Assembly: GCF_019320115.1 (NCBI RefSeq)
Contig: NC_089598.1
Location: 24,643,585-24,707,584 of the forward strand
Direction: 5' to 3'
DNA from: Miscanthus floridulus
Lineage: Eukaryota > Streptophyta > Magnoliopsida > Poales > Poaceae
Length of the DNA stretch: 64,000 nt
Of this stretch, positions 1 to 11,325 are shown piece by piece. A program made the position numbers and the translations under genes. The first letter of the stretch is position 1. Each line of letters starts with the position of its first letter. The notes beneath the pieces were generated by a model. It was given only the letters and a program-made list of their open reading frames with translations. It was not told where the DNA came from and ran no database searches.

Positions 1-10
1 GAAACTGACC

Positions 11-84
11 TAGCTCTAAGCAGTTCCTGCCTGATCTAATCAGCATCTAGCTCTAAGCAGTTCCTGCCTGATCTAATCAGCATC
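11..84. repeat. 37-bp tandem duplication
   Basis: Two adjacent identical 37-bp units (11-47 and 48-84), each beginning TAGCTCTAAGCAG. The identity suggests a recent slippage or duplication event. No function is visible. Confidence 0.9.
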
Positions 85-1157
85 AACAAAAACACATAAT
101 CATCGACCATCACTGCAGATAGGACCAGCAACATGAACCTGGGTATGGATGTGGAAACAAGGATTTTGGTGCAAATGGGTCCATAGGATTGGAGCAGAAG
201 CATTGATTCTGGGCGGCTGCAGATGGTAGAAACTGTATGGTTCAGATGATGGGTGGTCAAGCAGCTCTTCTTGGGCCAATGTACCTTGTTCCTTGGGATT
301 TCCTTTGTTCACACAAGAAGAATACTAAAGCTAATCCTTGTCCATTGTTGACAAGACAACAATATAAACTAATGCTTTTAATTTGGCAGCAAGCCAGCAA
401 CTATAATAAGAACTGCACTGTTTGATATAACTGTAAGTATTAATCTGACAATATATCAATCGAAGAGATTTCCTACCTGTCCTTACTAATCCTTGCTGCT
501 ACCAACCAATGAAATGATATCCATGTAAAATGCTGAAGACTATCCAGGCAATAAGTGGTAGTTCAATCGGCAACCGGAGCCTCACGGCTCTGGCACCCTT
601 ATTCAACTAAACCAATCCAGTAGAATAAAAATGAGCTGATAAGGCCAGCGTGCATCGCAATGTGTACAAACATGAGCATATAAACACTGAAACACCTATC
701 AATTCATTCTTATCTAGCTAGCTTTGCATAAAAACAGCAGCTGCCATTTGGTGCCCATAAGCAACTTTTCATACAGGCTTTACTTAAAACGATCTAAAAT
801 CTTCAGAAGTAGGTTCAAAGTAATTTTAGAACCAGCATGTAAATGCAGCTTATGGAGAGAAGAACACAACTTTCATTTCCAGATTTCACTCTGCTGCTGG
901 GAAACCTGTCATATCCGGTTTTAAGAACAAAACCAAGTATAAACCATATGTGTGCTCAGAGATCAATCACACACATATAGAGACAAATTACTCAAAGCTT
1001 TATTACATCACGTTTAATCATCCATTACAATATTATCAGAGTTATAACTAAACACTCTGTATACTCCTCCATAAGCCACAGGTATTAGGTAGGTCTATGT
1101 GTGATTAGCTATAATTTGAACCTGCTATGTATACTTGACTGTATTCCTTATATACCC
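85..1157. other. non-coding stretch, no gene recognised
   Basis: AT-rich sequence with no recognisable protein domain. A short minus-strand open frame at 100-312 is low in complexity and has no family signature that I know. The stretch could be a large intron of the minus-strand bromodomain gene whose exons lie at 1842-2201, because the later exons of that gene should lie in this direction, but I could not find them here. Confidence 0.4.
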
Positions 1158-1577
1158 AACCATATTGGCTAGCTGCGGCGCTGCAGGGCGCCAAGTGGGC
1201 TAGGCTGCGCGAAGATTGCTGAGGTGCTGCGTTGGGCTGGTTGGGCCGCGGGAGTGAGGGGGCCGGCCGGGGTGGGCAGGTAGGCTGGGCGTCTTGGCCG
1301 AATTGAAAGAGGGAGGGAGCAAAAGCCTTATCTTTTTATTTTCAAGAGATTTCAAATGCATTTTCAAAGATTTTGAATTTAGTTTGAATTTTGGACAAAA
1401 CCACTCTAACACAACAATAAATAATGCAGCAGCATGAATGCACCAACATGTTCCTATCCTTATGATGGATTTTAATTTAATAGAATTTATCATTTTTCTA
1501 TGTTGTATGATCACATAAGTGCATAATAAAATCATTTCAACCTATTTTTAAAGATGATGCAAATTTTAGGGTGTTAC
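1158..1577 (-). mobile_element. truncated Ty3/gypsy-type LTR fragment
   Basis: Read on the minus strand, the fragment starts TGTAACACCC at position 1577, the same style of start as the Tekay-type LTRs elsewhere in the window. It continues through an AT-rich stretch into a GC-rich one, then ends without a partner end. The left limit is approximate. An open frame of 111 codons on the minus strand lies wholly inside it and is taken as chance. It sits in what would be an intron of the bromodomain gene. Confidence 0.5.
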
Positions 1578-1841
1578 AAAAACCCTCCACCACTATCTTG
1601 TTTTTAAAAGCTGGAACCTGATTCTGCTTCATCCCCAGAATAAAAAAGGTAGTGACGCAACAGTAATTTTTTGTTTCATCTAGAATTAGAGGTTTTTTAG
1701 TACCAGCCAAAGATTCTATGAAGCATCAAAACTGATCAAAGGAAATAGCAATGAACAAAGTTGAGTTTTAACTTATTTGAAGGAAAAATAATTTGGTCTA
1801 TAACTTATTTGAAGCATGGCAAATGAATATGGGCTCCTTAC

Positions 1842-2201
1842 CTCCTCTAGATCCACTGGCTCCGCAAACACTCCATATGTATTCTTCCTGCGGAATAGGG
1901 CAGTGGCAAAAGGAGGAGAAATCGAGCTCATTAAAACTTGACACAACAAATCTCATCTTGCTTTTGCGACAAAGATGTGAAACACGCACTTTTGAAGCTT
2001 CTCGAGAATCATCCCCAGCGCCTTCCGGTCCAGCTGCGGCGTCGTCCTCGCGGTCCCTAAATCCAGCAAGCGGGAAAAGGCACTCAAAAATCAAACATCG
2101 AACAAGCAGGGCCGAGAAAACAGAAAGCAAATCGGACCTGGTACCGAAGGCCGTTTCGTCCGTGGTGCGCTCGTGGGGTCGCTCCTCCCACCACCACCAA
2201 C
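1842..2201 (-). CDS. bromodomain protein gene, three exons (partial)
   Basis: Bromodomains bind acetyl-lysine on histones in the nucleus. Three minus-strand exons join in phase: 2138-2201, 1990-2056 and 1842-1887. The donors are GTCCG, GTGCG and GTAAGG. The acceptors end TTGTAG, TTTAG and CCGCAG. The exons encode a basic, proline/serine-rich linker (with APRTKRPSVPG) and then the bromodomain opening: RKALGMILEKLQKKNTYG followed by VFAEPVDLEE. I recognise this as the helix Z/ZA-loop entry of plant BRD7/BRD9-like proteins, where the next residues would be LPDYHDV. The next exon is not found between 1 and 1841, so the gene either continues past the left edge across a TE-filled intron or is truncated. 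Exons upstream of 2201 are uncertain. The bromodomain call rests on motif memory, not a search. Confidence 0.6.
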
Positions 2202-3320
2202 CTACAAGGAGCGCAAATCTAGAGTTAGCAAGCAGCTGCGCGATGACGCAAAAGCAAAGCTGGCGGCTTATCCGGCGGCATGGCCCACCTCGCGATGGCG
2301 AGATCTGTCGACGTGCAGCTCGATCCAGCCGGACGCTACGAGAGGACACGACCAGGCTAGATTCAGTGCCGGAACGAACGGATGCGGCCATGAAGGCCCT
2401 AGATCCGGTCGTGGAGGCCCCAGTTCGACCCCAGCAAAGAAGTGCGACAAGCACAGAACGATGCTCGACCCCGGCGCCGACGAGTGAAGGAGAGGAGGAG
2501 CAAGGGAGAGAGGCTACCTTCACCTGGGTCTGCTCGCGCCAGAGTCCTCACGCACTGGGGCGCGTGGGGCTTCAGAGCTAGCTGCCGCGTGGAGGCTCTG
2601 ACCCGAACCAACCCCTGGGCCCCACCCGCGCCGCCGCACCGCCGGCCGTGGGGGTGAGCTCACCCCGCAACGCCGCATGGGGGGCCACCCGTGCTGGGGG
2701 CGCAATGCCGCGCCGAGGGGCGCACTTGCCCTGCGTCGGGGTGCGCCATGCTGGGGGCCACCCGCGCTAGGGCCCTTGCGCTGCCGCGCCAGGCCGCCCT
2801 AGCTGGGGCTCATGCCTCCCTTGCCAGGGAGCTGTGGCGCCCTCGCCCGGACGCGCGTGACCGGGCCCGCCCTAGCCGCCGCCGCGAGATAAGGGGGTGG
2901 GAGGAGAGGCGGATGTGGATGGGAGAGAGAGAGCTAGGGTTGGAGCCGGTATATATTCGGCATGGAAGGAGACAGCAGCGCCGCCGATCTCCAGTCCAAC
3001 GGACCAAAACATTTTTGCTAACGTGGCCACCTTGGGGAGTGTCTTGGCCAACCAGGCTTCACAGGCCCACATTGGCTCCTTCAGCCAATCCTGAATCGAC
3101 AACAAAAAGAGGGCACAGACCAGCTGACCGAGCTCTGATCCAGCTGCTGATCAACGCGATCACGGCCACCCACCAGGCATCGAACGGCCACCATCTCGTT
3201 TACTACCGTGGACATGCTGGCCTCGTGAGCTGGCCACAACGAATTTACACTTTAAAAGTGGACAGTGCACCTGTCACTCCGCATCAGTACAAGCAGCACT
3301 GTTGTCTGTCTATGAAAATA
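2202..3320. other. GC-rich 5' region of the bromodomain gene, exons unresolved
   Basis: A CpG-rich stretch. On the minus strand an exon could end at about 2268 (GAG before GTGGGCC) and join 2138-2201 in phase. An ATG at 2749 is followed by an open stretch ending at a GTGAGC donor. Neither is supported by a domain. Long open frames on both strands here (for example plus 1793-2581 and plus 2691-3395) are what GC-rich DNA produces by chance. Confidence 0.35.
2905..2957 (-). promoter_or_regulatory. possible TATA box and CT-rich leader
   Basis: On the minus strand a TATA-like ATATATA at about 2950-2957 is followed within 30 bases by a CT-rich leader (CTCTCTCTCTCCC). This is the usual arrangement of a plant core promoter and 5' UTR. 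It points toward the bromodomain exons. An LTR promoter would look similar, so this is tentative. Confidence 0.35.
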
Positions 3321-3482
3321 CTACCTCCCGTCAAGAAATGCAATTCTAGTACAGTGTCATATGTTAGTACCTTAAATTTAACCAATTATAGATAAAAAAT
3401 ATCAATGTTTATGATACCGAATAAATATTATTAGATTAATTACGAAATGTATTTTTATAATAAATTAATTTAAAGAGATAAC
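3321..3482. mobile_element. Stowaway-like MITE, partial
   Basis: It starts with TA then CTACCTCCCGTCAAGAAATG, close to the Stowaway end CTCCCTCCGT. The body matches the reverse complement of the MITE at 8645-8851, including ATAGATAAAAAATAT and ACGAAATGTATTTTT. The far terminal repeat is missing, as though cut by the retroposon that starts at 3485. Confidence 0.6.
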
Positions 3483-3484
3483 TG

Positions 3485-4833
3485 TTTTTTGAAAGGTCAC
3501 CGGGGGATGAACTATCCCCACCTGAATTTCATTACCACAGATTTCGGCAAAAGCCAGCGATGGTAGTTACATAGTTAGGTCATGAACCTAGAGTTACAAA
3601 AGCAAAACGGTAAGAAAGAGAGCACCAATAACACCACATAAAAAGAAAAAAAGGGAAAAACAACTATCACCAACTGCCACACAGGGACAAACAAAGCCAC
3701 AACCCCCACAATAGAGACATGTCGATGGTTGTCGAACATTGTCCGCTAGCAAGCAAAACTCCGAAGAACTCCATTCCATAGGCAACTGTAAGGCACTGAG
3801 TCAAGATGACGGTCGACAACCATGATAAACATCTTCTATGGAGATCATTTGAGATCTAGTCGCTTTCCACCTACGCCCCTAGAGGGGAAGAAGCCTCAAG
3901 GGTTGGAGGACTGATGATTGGAGAACGAGGAGATCTAAGAGTGGGGATCATGGTCCCGCTAACCTAGCATATGGTGAGAAGATGCATCAAGGAACCTAGA
4001 AGACATCAGAGCTAGGACACTGGCATCAAACAACATCTAGCAACCAGCTTGTGCCCCCAGTTACGAGGTGCGAGGAAAGAAAGGTCACTGCAAAAGAGTT
4101 GTGGTTAAGCCCGAGGTGACCCTCCACGGCGACGCCTACAAGTAGGACGCGACATCAACGACGCCACCGCCGTCGACCCCAGAGAATTGGAGCTAGGTTT
4201 TTACCTGGAAATATCTTACAGTTACATGGGCGAAGAGGCTGTATCAATGCCTCTAAGGAGGTTAACGACGCCCAAGGGTGTCGTCGTCGATAGCACCGAC
4301 AAGTCGAGCATGGCTTTCACCTAGGCTCTCGAACCCATAAACTGTAGGCCGCCTTATCAGACTAGGAGACCATGGCACGACGACACACCCACGCCCTCCA
4401 CTGCTTAGCCCTTGTCAGCTCGCACAGGACAGCACAGAGCGTCATGGGTCAATGGCACACAACACGACGGCGCGCCCACGCCCCCTACTGCTTGAGCCCT
4501 TGGTAGCTCGAACATGGCAGCAGGGAACGTCGCGGTGGTCGATTTGAAACACGCCCCCACTGCTTGAGCCCTTGGCAGCTCGCACAGGGCAACATGGAAC
4601 ATCGCAGTGGTGCGCCATGGTGAACCATGGCCGAGTGAACACAACAGCATGCCTGTGCCGTATCAGCCCATGTTGTGTCGTGCCTGACGGAGACAACCGG
4701 GATCCTCAGCTTCATCGCCATGCCCTCACCGGCTATGGCGAGCCTACAGAAGAGTAGTTGGAGGCAGGGGACCTGGTGCGGGCAACCATGCCGAGCATGA
4801 GGTTGGAGTAGTTGGCATCGGAGGCGGCAAACC
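3485..4833 (-). mobile_element. possible LINE 3' region (non-coding)
   Basis: A short poly(T) at 3485-3490 reads as a poly(A) tail on the minus strand, directly following a MITE interior, as expected for a retroposon insertion. The rest has no intact reverse-transcriptase frame. It contains three dispersed copies of a CACGCCC...GAGCCCTTGG...AGCTCGCAC motif near 4390, 4477 and 4550. The right part is interrupted at 4833 by a solo LTR and may continue at 7892. LINE identity is a guess from the tail and general style. Confidence 0.3.
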
Positions 4834-7800
4834 TGTAACACCTCTGGTGTTACGAACTTGCTTAGCACCTCAGTTAAGGCCTCAGGGGATTTAGCAAAAC
4901 GAGTTTTCGAATTTTAACAAGTTAAAACACACATGAAACGGAAAGCAATTTCGGTCAACAAAAACAAAATATAACGTATGTATAGTGTTTATGTAAAAGG
5001 ATGAGCAAATAGTGTAGTTAAAAGTGCAACTTTAGATTTGGGAAGTGAATAGTGTTAACCAGAGTTTTGGGAGCTACTGGGTTGGGGGTAAGTCCCAACC
5101 CGTGGGTAAAGGACTCAATTGGTCGTGTTTCTAGACTCGTCTTGATCCCCTCTAGCTGGTGCTTGCGTCAGGTTGGTCTGGGTTTTCGTCGTGGGTGCGG
5201 TGACGCGTCAGTGCAGCGCTCAGAGCGCCACCACGCGCGCACGGGTGCACGTGGCCAGACCACCTCAGCACTCCCTGGGTTCAACCGTCACCGCAGCACG
5301 GTCCACGGTGAGTTTCTGATGCTTCCCCGCCGTCTCCACCCCTCCGTTAGGGCCCTAGCTCATCGGAACAGCCGTGTCGTCACCGCGGGTAGCCGCTCAC
5401 CACTGCAGCTCGCGTCAGTGTGTCCCTGAGTTTTTAACCGCCACCCAACCTTACGCGTTTAGCCGTAGATGGTGGTTGACCCCTTACTCCCGTCGTAGCG
5501 AGCCTAGGTTGCCTGGCGTAGCTGCCTTATGCCGTCGGCCTCCGCGTCGGTGAGCGTGGGGATTCCAGGGACCTCTTCGTGGTGAGGATGAAAACGCTCG
5601 AGGGCTTGATCGCAAAACCACTGTCGGTAGGAATACTGCACATAGCATTCACATTAATCTCTAGAAGCTCGGGGGCTTTTCTGCAAAACAGCCAACGCGA
5701 GCAGGCGCCCTCGGCCTTGGGCCATATTGGGCGGTCGCGACGCGCGCGCAGCCACGCCCGCGTGGGGCTACTAGGCCGAATCGATGGCCACCGGCCCTTT
5801 TCTTTTTCTAAAGCGTTTTCTAATTGAGGTTTTTAGGTAAACTTGTAAATTCAATATGAATTTGCCTAGTTAACCAAAAATTATAAAACTAAATTTGTTA
5901 GGTTCCTAAAATTATGATCTATCTACTAGTATAATTGGTTCACATACCTTCATAAGTATTTTCAAGAGTGATCTAACTAATTTTAGGTGCTTAATATTGT
6001 TAAAATATAAATTTATAGGAATTGTTGCGATAAATTGGTGATATTATTGGCTCTAAAACTTTCACAGTAAAGTACTAACATTATTAGGTGTTCACTATAA
6101 TTTTTGTAGCTCCATAATAATCATTTTGCTAAGGTAGCTAAATGAGTTTCAGTTCATATATATATATGTTTAATCGATAAAATACCAAAACACCCGGGGA
6201 TTGTAAAACTAGAACATTTTTCGACAAACGACGTCTTACTCGACAACGTGGATACATAGCATAGTATGTTAGTCGTTAGAGCTAGCTTGTTAGCTTGAGA
6301 GGCGTCAACGTATTTTAAGAGTTGCGGTTGCCGTTGGTTAATTACGTTTTCTGCGTTGCATCCACGTATATCATAATAGGAACAACGATGGATCACGGAG
6401 TTATCTGGAGTAGCAGAAAAGATGGTGCCTTGATGATCGTGTCACCACGATAGAGTGCTAACCTTTGGTTATATCTTACCCTGGCAAGCCCCGGTGCATA
6501 ACCTCTAATATTTTGCACTTTTAGAAGTCGAGTGATTACATGTCACTCGCGAGAGATATGAAAGATATTATTATTGTTATTAGCATATTACTATCACATG
6601 AAATATATATATCAGGATGATAATTGGAGACCGAGCGGAATGGTACTCTGGATCTGGACTTGATTTGGCATTCGAGCGAGGTTCGGGTTGCATTTGTTCC
6701 GCCTATGTCGATTGAGGACCGTCCGTTGCAATGGATGGTAGTCAGCTCACAGACTTATTATCCTGAGCACATACTTGCTTATGGGAGCAGGAAGGCTCGT
6801 TACGCTCTTGTCGTGGGTTCTGGCTCTTTTCGGACCGACTGATTGGAGGTGGCGAAAGGTGGAGGTCTAAGCACCATACTGAGACCAAGTCTCAAGTGTG
6901 GGGGCTTGGACAGAGATCTGGATCCCTCGACAGGAGTGAAATGGGTTGGTCTTGTTTGTGCCTAGGGTACAAGCGAGGCGTGTGTTTCAGGGTACCCAGC
7001 TGTGATACATTGATTCGCTGATCGCCATTTCCGTGAGACGGTACGACTTGGCTATGGTCTAGCACCGTAGTAAGAACTGGAATATAAAAGATGGTAAAAT
7101 GGTTCTGATTGCTTACCACCTGCTTGAAAGTAGCACATGTGCTTACATTGAATGGTTAGTTAATAAACTAATGATGACTGCTAATAAAACTTAGAACATA
7201 TGGATGCACTATTAGTAATGCTTTCTACAGGTGCAATAGCCCACAAGCTAAATAGTCTTGCATATCCTTGGAGTCTTTGATTTTTCTCCTGTCGGGTAAG
7301 TGTTGCTGAGTATAATCGAGCAGTCAGGGTTTTATTCCCCCTGTTGCAGGTGATCGGAGGATACATAGAGCTAACTCTTGTGTGTGGAAACCTCCTGGTG
7401 GGCTCAGAGAGGATTCCTTTCATGCTATGGCCGTGGTGTTTATCTATAACTCTCACTAAAAGTTTTTAGAAGAAACGTTTTATGATCTATCATCATATCT
7501 AGTTTATAAATGTTCACTATGTTAATGATTCACCATTAATCTTTATTTCCGCTGTAACTCTGATCATATGTTGTTCTCCGCTGCAAGATAAAATGTGAAC
7601 CTAAAATGTATAAACTCTTTTACATGTAGAACTGTCTTAATTCCGCTATTGCATTCAACTTGTTGAAGTACTCTAATGTTGTAATAAAGTGATGTAAGAA
7701 ATGGTTAAGAAAGTTATAAGCTTTATTCTCTCATTTATGATCCTGATGGAAGAATATGGATTTTCGAGTTCTCCCTTAGGGTGTTCTCGATGGAACAACA

Positions 7801-7886
7801 CGATTGAGTGCACTCTCTTGGGTACTTAGTGTCTAATAGAAGGCAAGTACTCTTGGGAGGGCATTAGACTAGGCGGTTCTGCCATA
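4834..7886 (+). mobile_element. solo LTR, Tekay-like Ty3/gypsy family
   Basis: It starts TGTAACACCTCTGGTGTTAC and ends GGTTCTGCCATA, where the related LTRs end GGTTCTGCCACA. It is flanked by AAACC (4829-4833) and GAACC (7887-7891), a 5-bp target duplication with one mismatch. Its 3' half matches the reverse complement of the LTRs at 29631-34203, 40292-44810 and 57732-61906, for example the short frame containing SQTYYPEHIL near 6740. At 3053 bp it is shorter than those relatives and is best seen as a diverged subfamily. No internal region remains, so it is a product of LTR-LTR recombination. Confidence 0.8.
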
Positions 7887-7891
7887 GAACC

Positions 7892-8473
7892 TGTGGGCCG
7901 ATGCCAGAGCCGTCGCGTAGGAGCACATGGCAACGGCGGGAGCGAAGCTGGGAGAACAACTCCACACCACCCATAGGGCAGCGCCTAGGAGACAAATCCG
8001 CTGCCGCGCCCTCGGCGCCCCCGACGGAGCACTATCGTCGCCGCCCGAAGGCCGTCAAGCCGTGGCGGTGACAGGTTGGATGAGCATAGATCCAGCCGTG
8101 TTGAGCCCGGATCCATGCCCCTCACGAGTGGATCTGCACATAGGCGTCGTCCTCCAGCAACGCTGGCCATGGAATCCGAAGATAGCTAGCAGAAAGAGGA
8201 AGGGAAGGGAGAGGAGAGGGATGTATGGGGGAGTGCGAGTAGCCACCTATTGGGGTGCTGCCGTGGGCCGCCACTGCCGCACGATGGACGGCAGCAGCAG
8301 CGGCCGGAGCCGAGCACGATGGGAGTTGCGGCGGTGGCGGCGACGAGCCGCCCCCATATCACCTGGTGCAGACGACGCGGGGGCTTAAAGACATAACTGC
8401 GAATATCACTATAAACTTGGTCAAACATAAATCACTTTTCATGGCACGTAACTCATAGTTATATTCTTTTCAG
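7892..8473. other. GC-rich sequence, no gene recognised
   Basis: This is the continuation of the sequence interrupted by the solo LTR. Frames on both strands (for example plus 7927-8388) are rich in Arg, Ala and Gly with no domain and look like GC-driven chance ORFs. After 8385 the base composition drops to AT-rich and leads into a polypyrimidine tract and AG acceptor at 8473. Confidence 0.35.
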
Positions 8474-8536
8474 GATGAACACATCGCTCCACCTTCAGAG
8501 CAAAGGGAAGAATGGCCCATCTCTCTTATACAGTAA
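8474..8536 (+). CDS. possible terminal exon of an unidentified gene
   Basis: A strong acceptor (TTATATTCTTTTCAG, ending 8473) precedes a 20-codon open stretch, DEHIAPPSEQREEWPISLIQ, then TAA at 8534-8536. An AATAAA signal follows at 8610-8615. This is the layout of a plant last exon with a short 3' UTR. I do not recognise the peptide and found no upstream exon. Upstream sequence is filled with transposons. It could be a relic or chance. Confidence 0.3.
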   Translation, partial: DEHIAPPSEQREEWPISLIQ

Positions 8537-8644
8537 TCCCACCTCCTTTTGCTCGGGAATCTTGTCGTTGAGCACGGCTAGGTGCTAAAATACGTTGTAT
8601 TCTCTGTTCAATAAAACATGCAACTAAGGTTGCGCGCCGACAAA

Positions 8645-8851
8645 AATAATTTACGTTTAACTAAATTTTTAGTGAATACTATTCACATTTATGACTTTAA
8701 ATTAATTTATTAAGAAAATACATTTCGTAATGAATCTAATGGTATTTATTTAATATCGTAAATATTAATATTTTTTATCTATAATTAATCAAACTTGAAA
8801 TACTAAACTATGACATTGTGTTAAAATTACATGTTTTCTGGACAGAGGGAG
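8645..8851. mobile_element. Stowaway-like MITE
   Basis: It ends GGACAGAGGGAG followed by TA (8852-8853), the classic Stowaway terminus with TA target site. The body is the same family as 3321-3482 in the opposite orientation (ATACATTTCGTAATGAATCT, ATATTTTTTATCTATAATTA). The left terminus is degraded and its coordinate is approximate. Confidence 0.65.
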
Positions 8852-9258
8852 TACTACCAAACAACCGATAACTTTTATTTTTCTCCCGTGCTCTGCTTTA
8901 TTGCTGGGTGCCGTTATTGTTCGTTCGCGCGTTGCTAATGCTAGCAGCTATTGCAGCCTATCTGTAGCCACGTAAAAAAACTAATCAAGAAAAAAAAAAC
9001 ATCATCAAACATGAAAAATAATAATAATCATGTGCGGCTACGCAACAGCTAGCGCAGCGTGATTTCCTCTCGGCATTGGCACACCAGAGTTGCAGCAACC
9101 CCGTCTGCGATTGTTAAAGGAACTACTGCTGCTGTTGATAATTTGAGGTCCCACACAATGTACAGTATCAGAGAAAAATGAGAAAAATTCCCAGATCTCC
9201 TTCTCGTTGTCAGTGTGGAAAACAACTAAAAAGAAAGACGGAGGAGCATAAAATATTA

Positions 9259-9501
9259 GCGCGTGTTTAGTTCCTACCCCAAAATCCCAAAAAGTGTTAC
9301 AGTACCCATCACATCGAATCTTGTGATACATACATGGAGCATTAAACGTAAACGAAAAAAAAACTAATTACACAGTTTTGTTGGAAATTGCGAGACGAAT
9401 GTTTTGAGCCTAATTAGTCCATGATTGAACACTATTTATCAAATAAAAACGAAAGTGCTACAGTATCCCAAATTCCAACTTTGGGCCAACTAAACACGCG
9501 C
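9259..9501. mobile_element. PIF/Harbinger-type MITE
   Basis: A 243-bp element with inverted ends GCGCGTGTTTAGTT and AACTAAACACGCGC. It is flanked by TTA on both sides (9256-9258 and 9502-9504), the 3-bp target site of the PIF/Harbinger group. The body carries GCGAGACGAATG and CCTAATTAGTCCATGATT, a signature seen in abundant grass MITEs. It is absent from the paralogous position in duplication copy 2. Confidence 0.8.
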
Positions 9502-11240
9502 TTAGAGTGGCTACTTTCGCACGCACATGATGCAACTCGCTTGTCGCTTCGATGGAAACGTCTCTTGACAGTTAGGTTGAAGGCGAAGCCGGCCGCGTTA
9601 TCTTGGTCGCGCGGCGCGGCGAGGACGAGTCCGTACGTGCGTTCTACTAGTGACAGTGATGGCCTTGATTGTGTTCTAATCCAGCCGCACTAAATCTCCA
9701 CTGATCCAGCCCCCTACTCCACGATAAATTTGCAGACTTTCGCTGTCAGCTATCACTGTCCGCAGGGCCATGTTCGGCACGATGGCACAAAAGGCTTATC
9801 AACCTGCATCGACCTTTGTGAGATGAGGTTACATTTATTCAGAATCTGACAGAAAGTCAGCAGTTATTCCCTCAAAAAAGTCAGCAGTTCATATGGAAAA
9901 GGAGAACCGAAGTACATTGCCTGGAGGCTGGAGTCCATCAGTTCATATTCAAGGTTTTGTTGCCAATCATACAAATTCATGACAAACATGACCTATTATA
10001 TATCATTTCTTCTATATTTCAGCTGAATTTTAAGATAATTTCAGACAACACTCTTATACCACTGAGATTAGTACAAGTAAATTATTACTTTTGTGATTTG
10101 TTATTTGTCTTCGTGTCATACCATATCAAATTTGTCCTTGTCTGCTTATAGAAATAAATTGTTAATTGTCTTTATGCCAACACAAATAAGATTTTGTCGG
10201 GTTTGTGGTTTTGTCTAACGGGTTTTTTATTCTCGGTACCAAAAATTGGAGATTGCGTCTACGGAAATTGCAATGAACAAAATGTGCGATTTTTGTATAA
10301 AATATATGCAATAACCATCACCTGAAAGAAAATTAAAATTCAGACACCTAATTTTAGCAAATCTCATTATATATTCATACCCAAGGATCAAATGTTAGCA
10401 AAGTAAGCAGTCCAAATGTTCAATGTACATGGGAACGACCAATAATTCCATGGTGGACGGATAAGACATCAAAGAAGAAATCAGACGTGAACAGTAACTT
10501 GCAGACGTGAACAGTAAAATTCCGGCTGGTTTCTGTACCAGCCGAACGGGGCCACAGTATGCATAATCTCAAACCCAATTCATACTACCAATCTTAAAAA
10601 ATAACATTTCTTATAATATAAGATGAACAAAATATCATAATTAACAAGAAGTAGCTAGCCATACAATCATAGTTCGACTGTGATTAGATAAGGTTTGATA
10701 CCAAGCAAAGATGGCACCAAATGCGACTAACTTCTTAAAACTCTCAAAAGAAGTATAAGTAGTCAATCATGGTCTTATTGATGTCTTACAGTACTCAGGT
10801 TTGGAGGCAACCTACATAATCATGTCTTGTTTCCAAACTGTGAAACGGTGAAGATGAAGTTGAGAACGAATATGCTTATGTGTTGGCCACTACATATACC
10901 TGGAGTCCTGGACGCGACAACAGTAAAAACACCATCTCTGTTATCACTACAAGTACAGAAAAGGATAGGAAAACTCAAAGGAATCTAAAAAATTACCCTT
11001 ACGAGCAAAATAAAGAGAGGATCCTACAGAAATCTGCAATCTCACGGCTATCACTAATCTCACAAACTAGCATGATCGAGAAGAATTTGCCACAAGCCCA
11101 CAACCAGATTGCAATAGAGCTAAGCAAGTTTTATAGCAAGCATGACACTAGATGCAACTAGGGCGTATTTGGTCTGCGGGCTATATATTGCCACATCTCA
11201 AGTTAATTCATCATTAATAAATCTGAAAAGACACCTTAAG

Positions 11241-11325
11241 TTTTTTTGATGGTAACAGGAGGGGTTGCCCCCTACTGGATTTTATTAAAAGCAAAAGAGT
11301 ATAACCTCACAAGTTCAAGATACAA
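11241..11325 (-). mobile_element. 5'-truncated retroposon tail
   Basis: An 85-bp insertion flanked by a perfect 15-bp duplication, AAAAGACACCTTAAG (11226-11240 and 11326-11340). It begins with a run of seven T, that is a poly(A) tail on the minus strand. Variable-length long target duplication, poly(A) and extreme 5' truncation are hallmarks of LINE-driven retrotransposition. The source family is not identified. Confidence 0.8.

Noticed and set aside
1793..2581. 262-codon plus-strand ORF and the 241-codon minus-strand ORF over the same DNA
   Set aside because: They overlap real minus-strand exons, introns and GC-rich DNA, show no domain, and ignore clear splice sites.
2691..3395. 234-codon plus-strand ORF
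   Set aside because: Arg/Ala/Pro-rich composition from GC-rich DNA, no domain, runs into a MITE.
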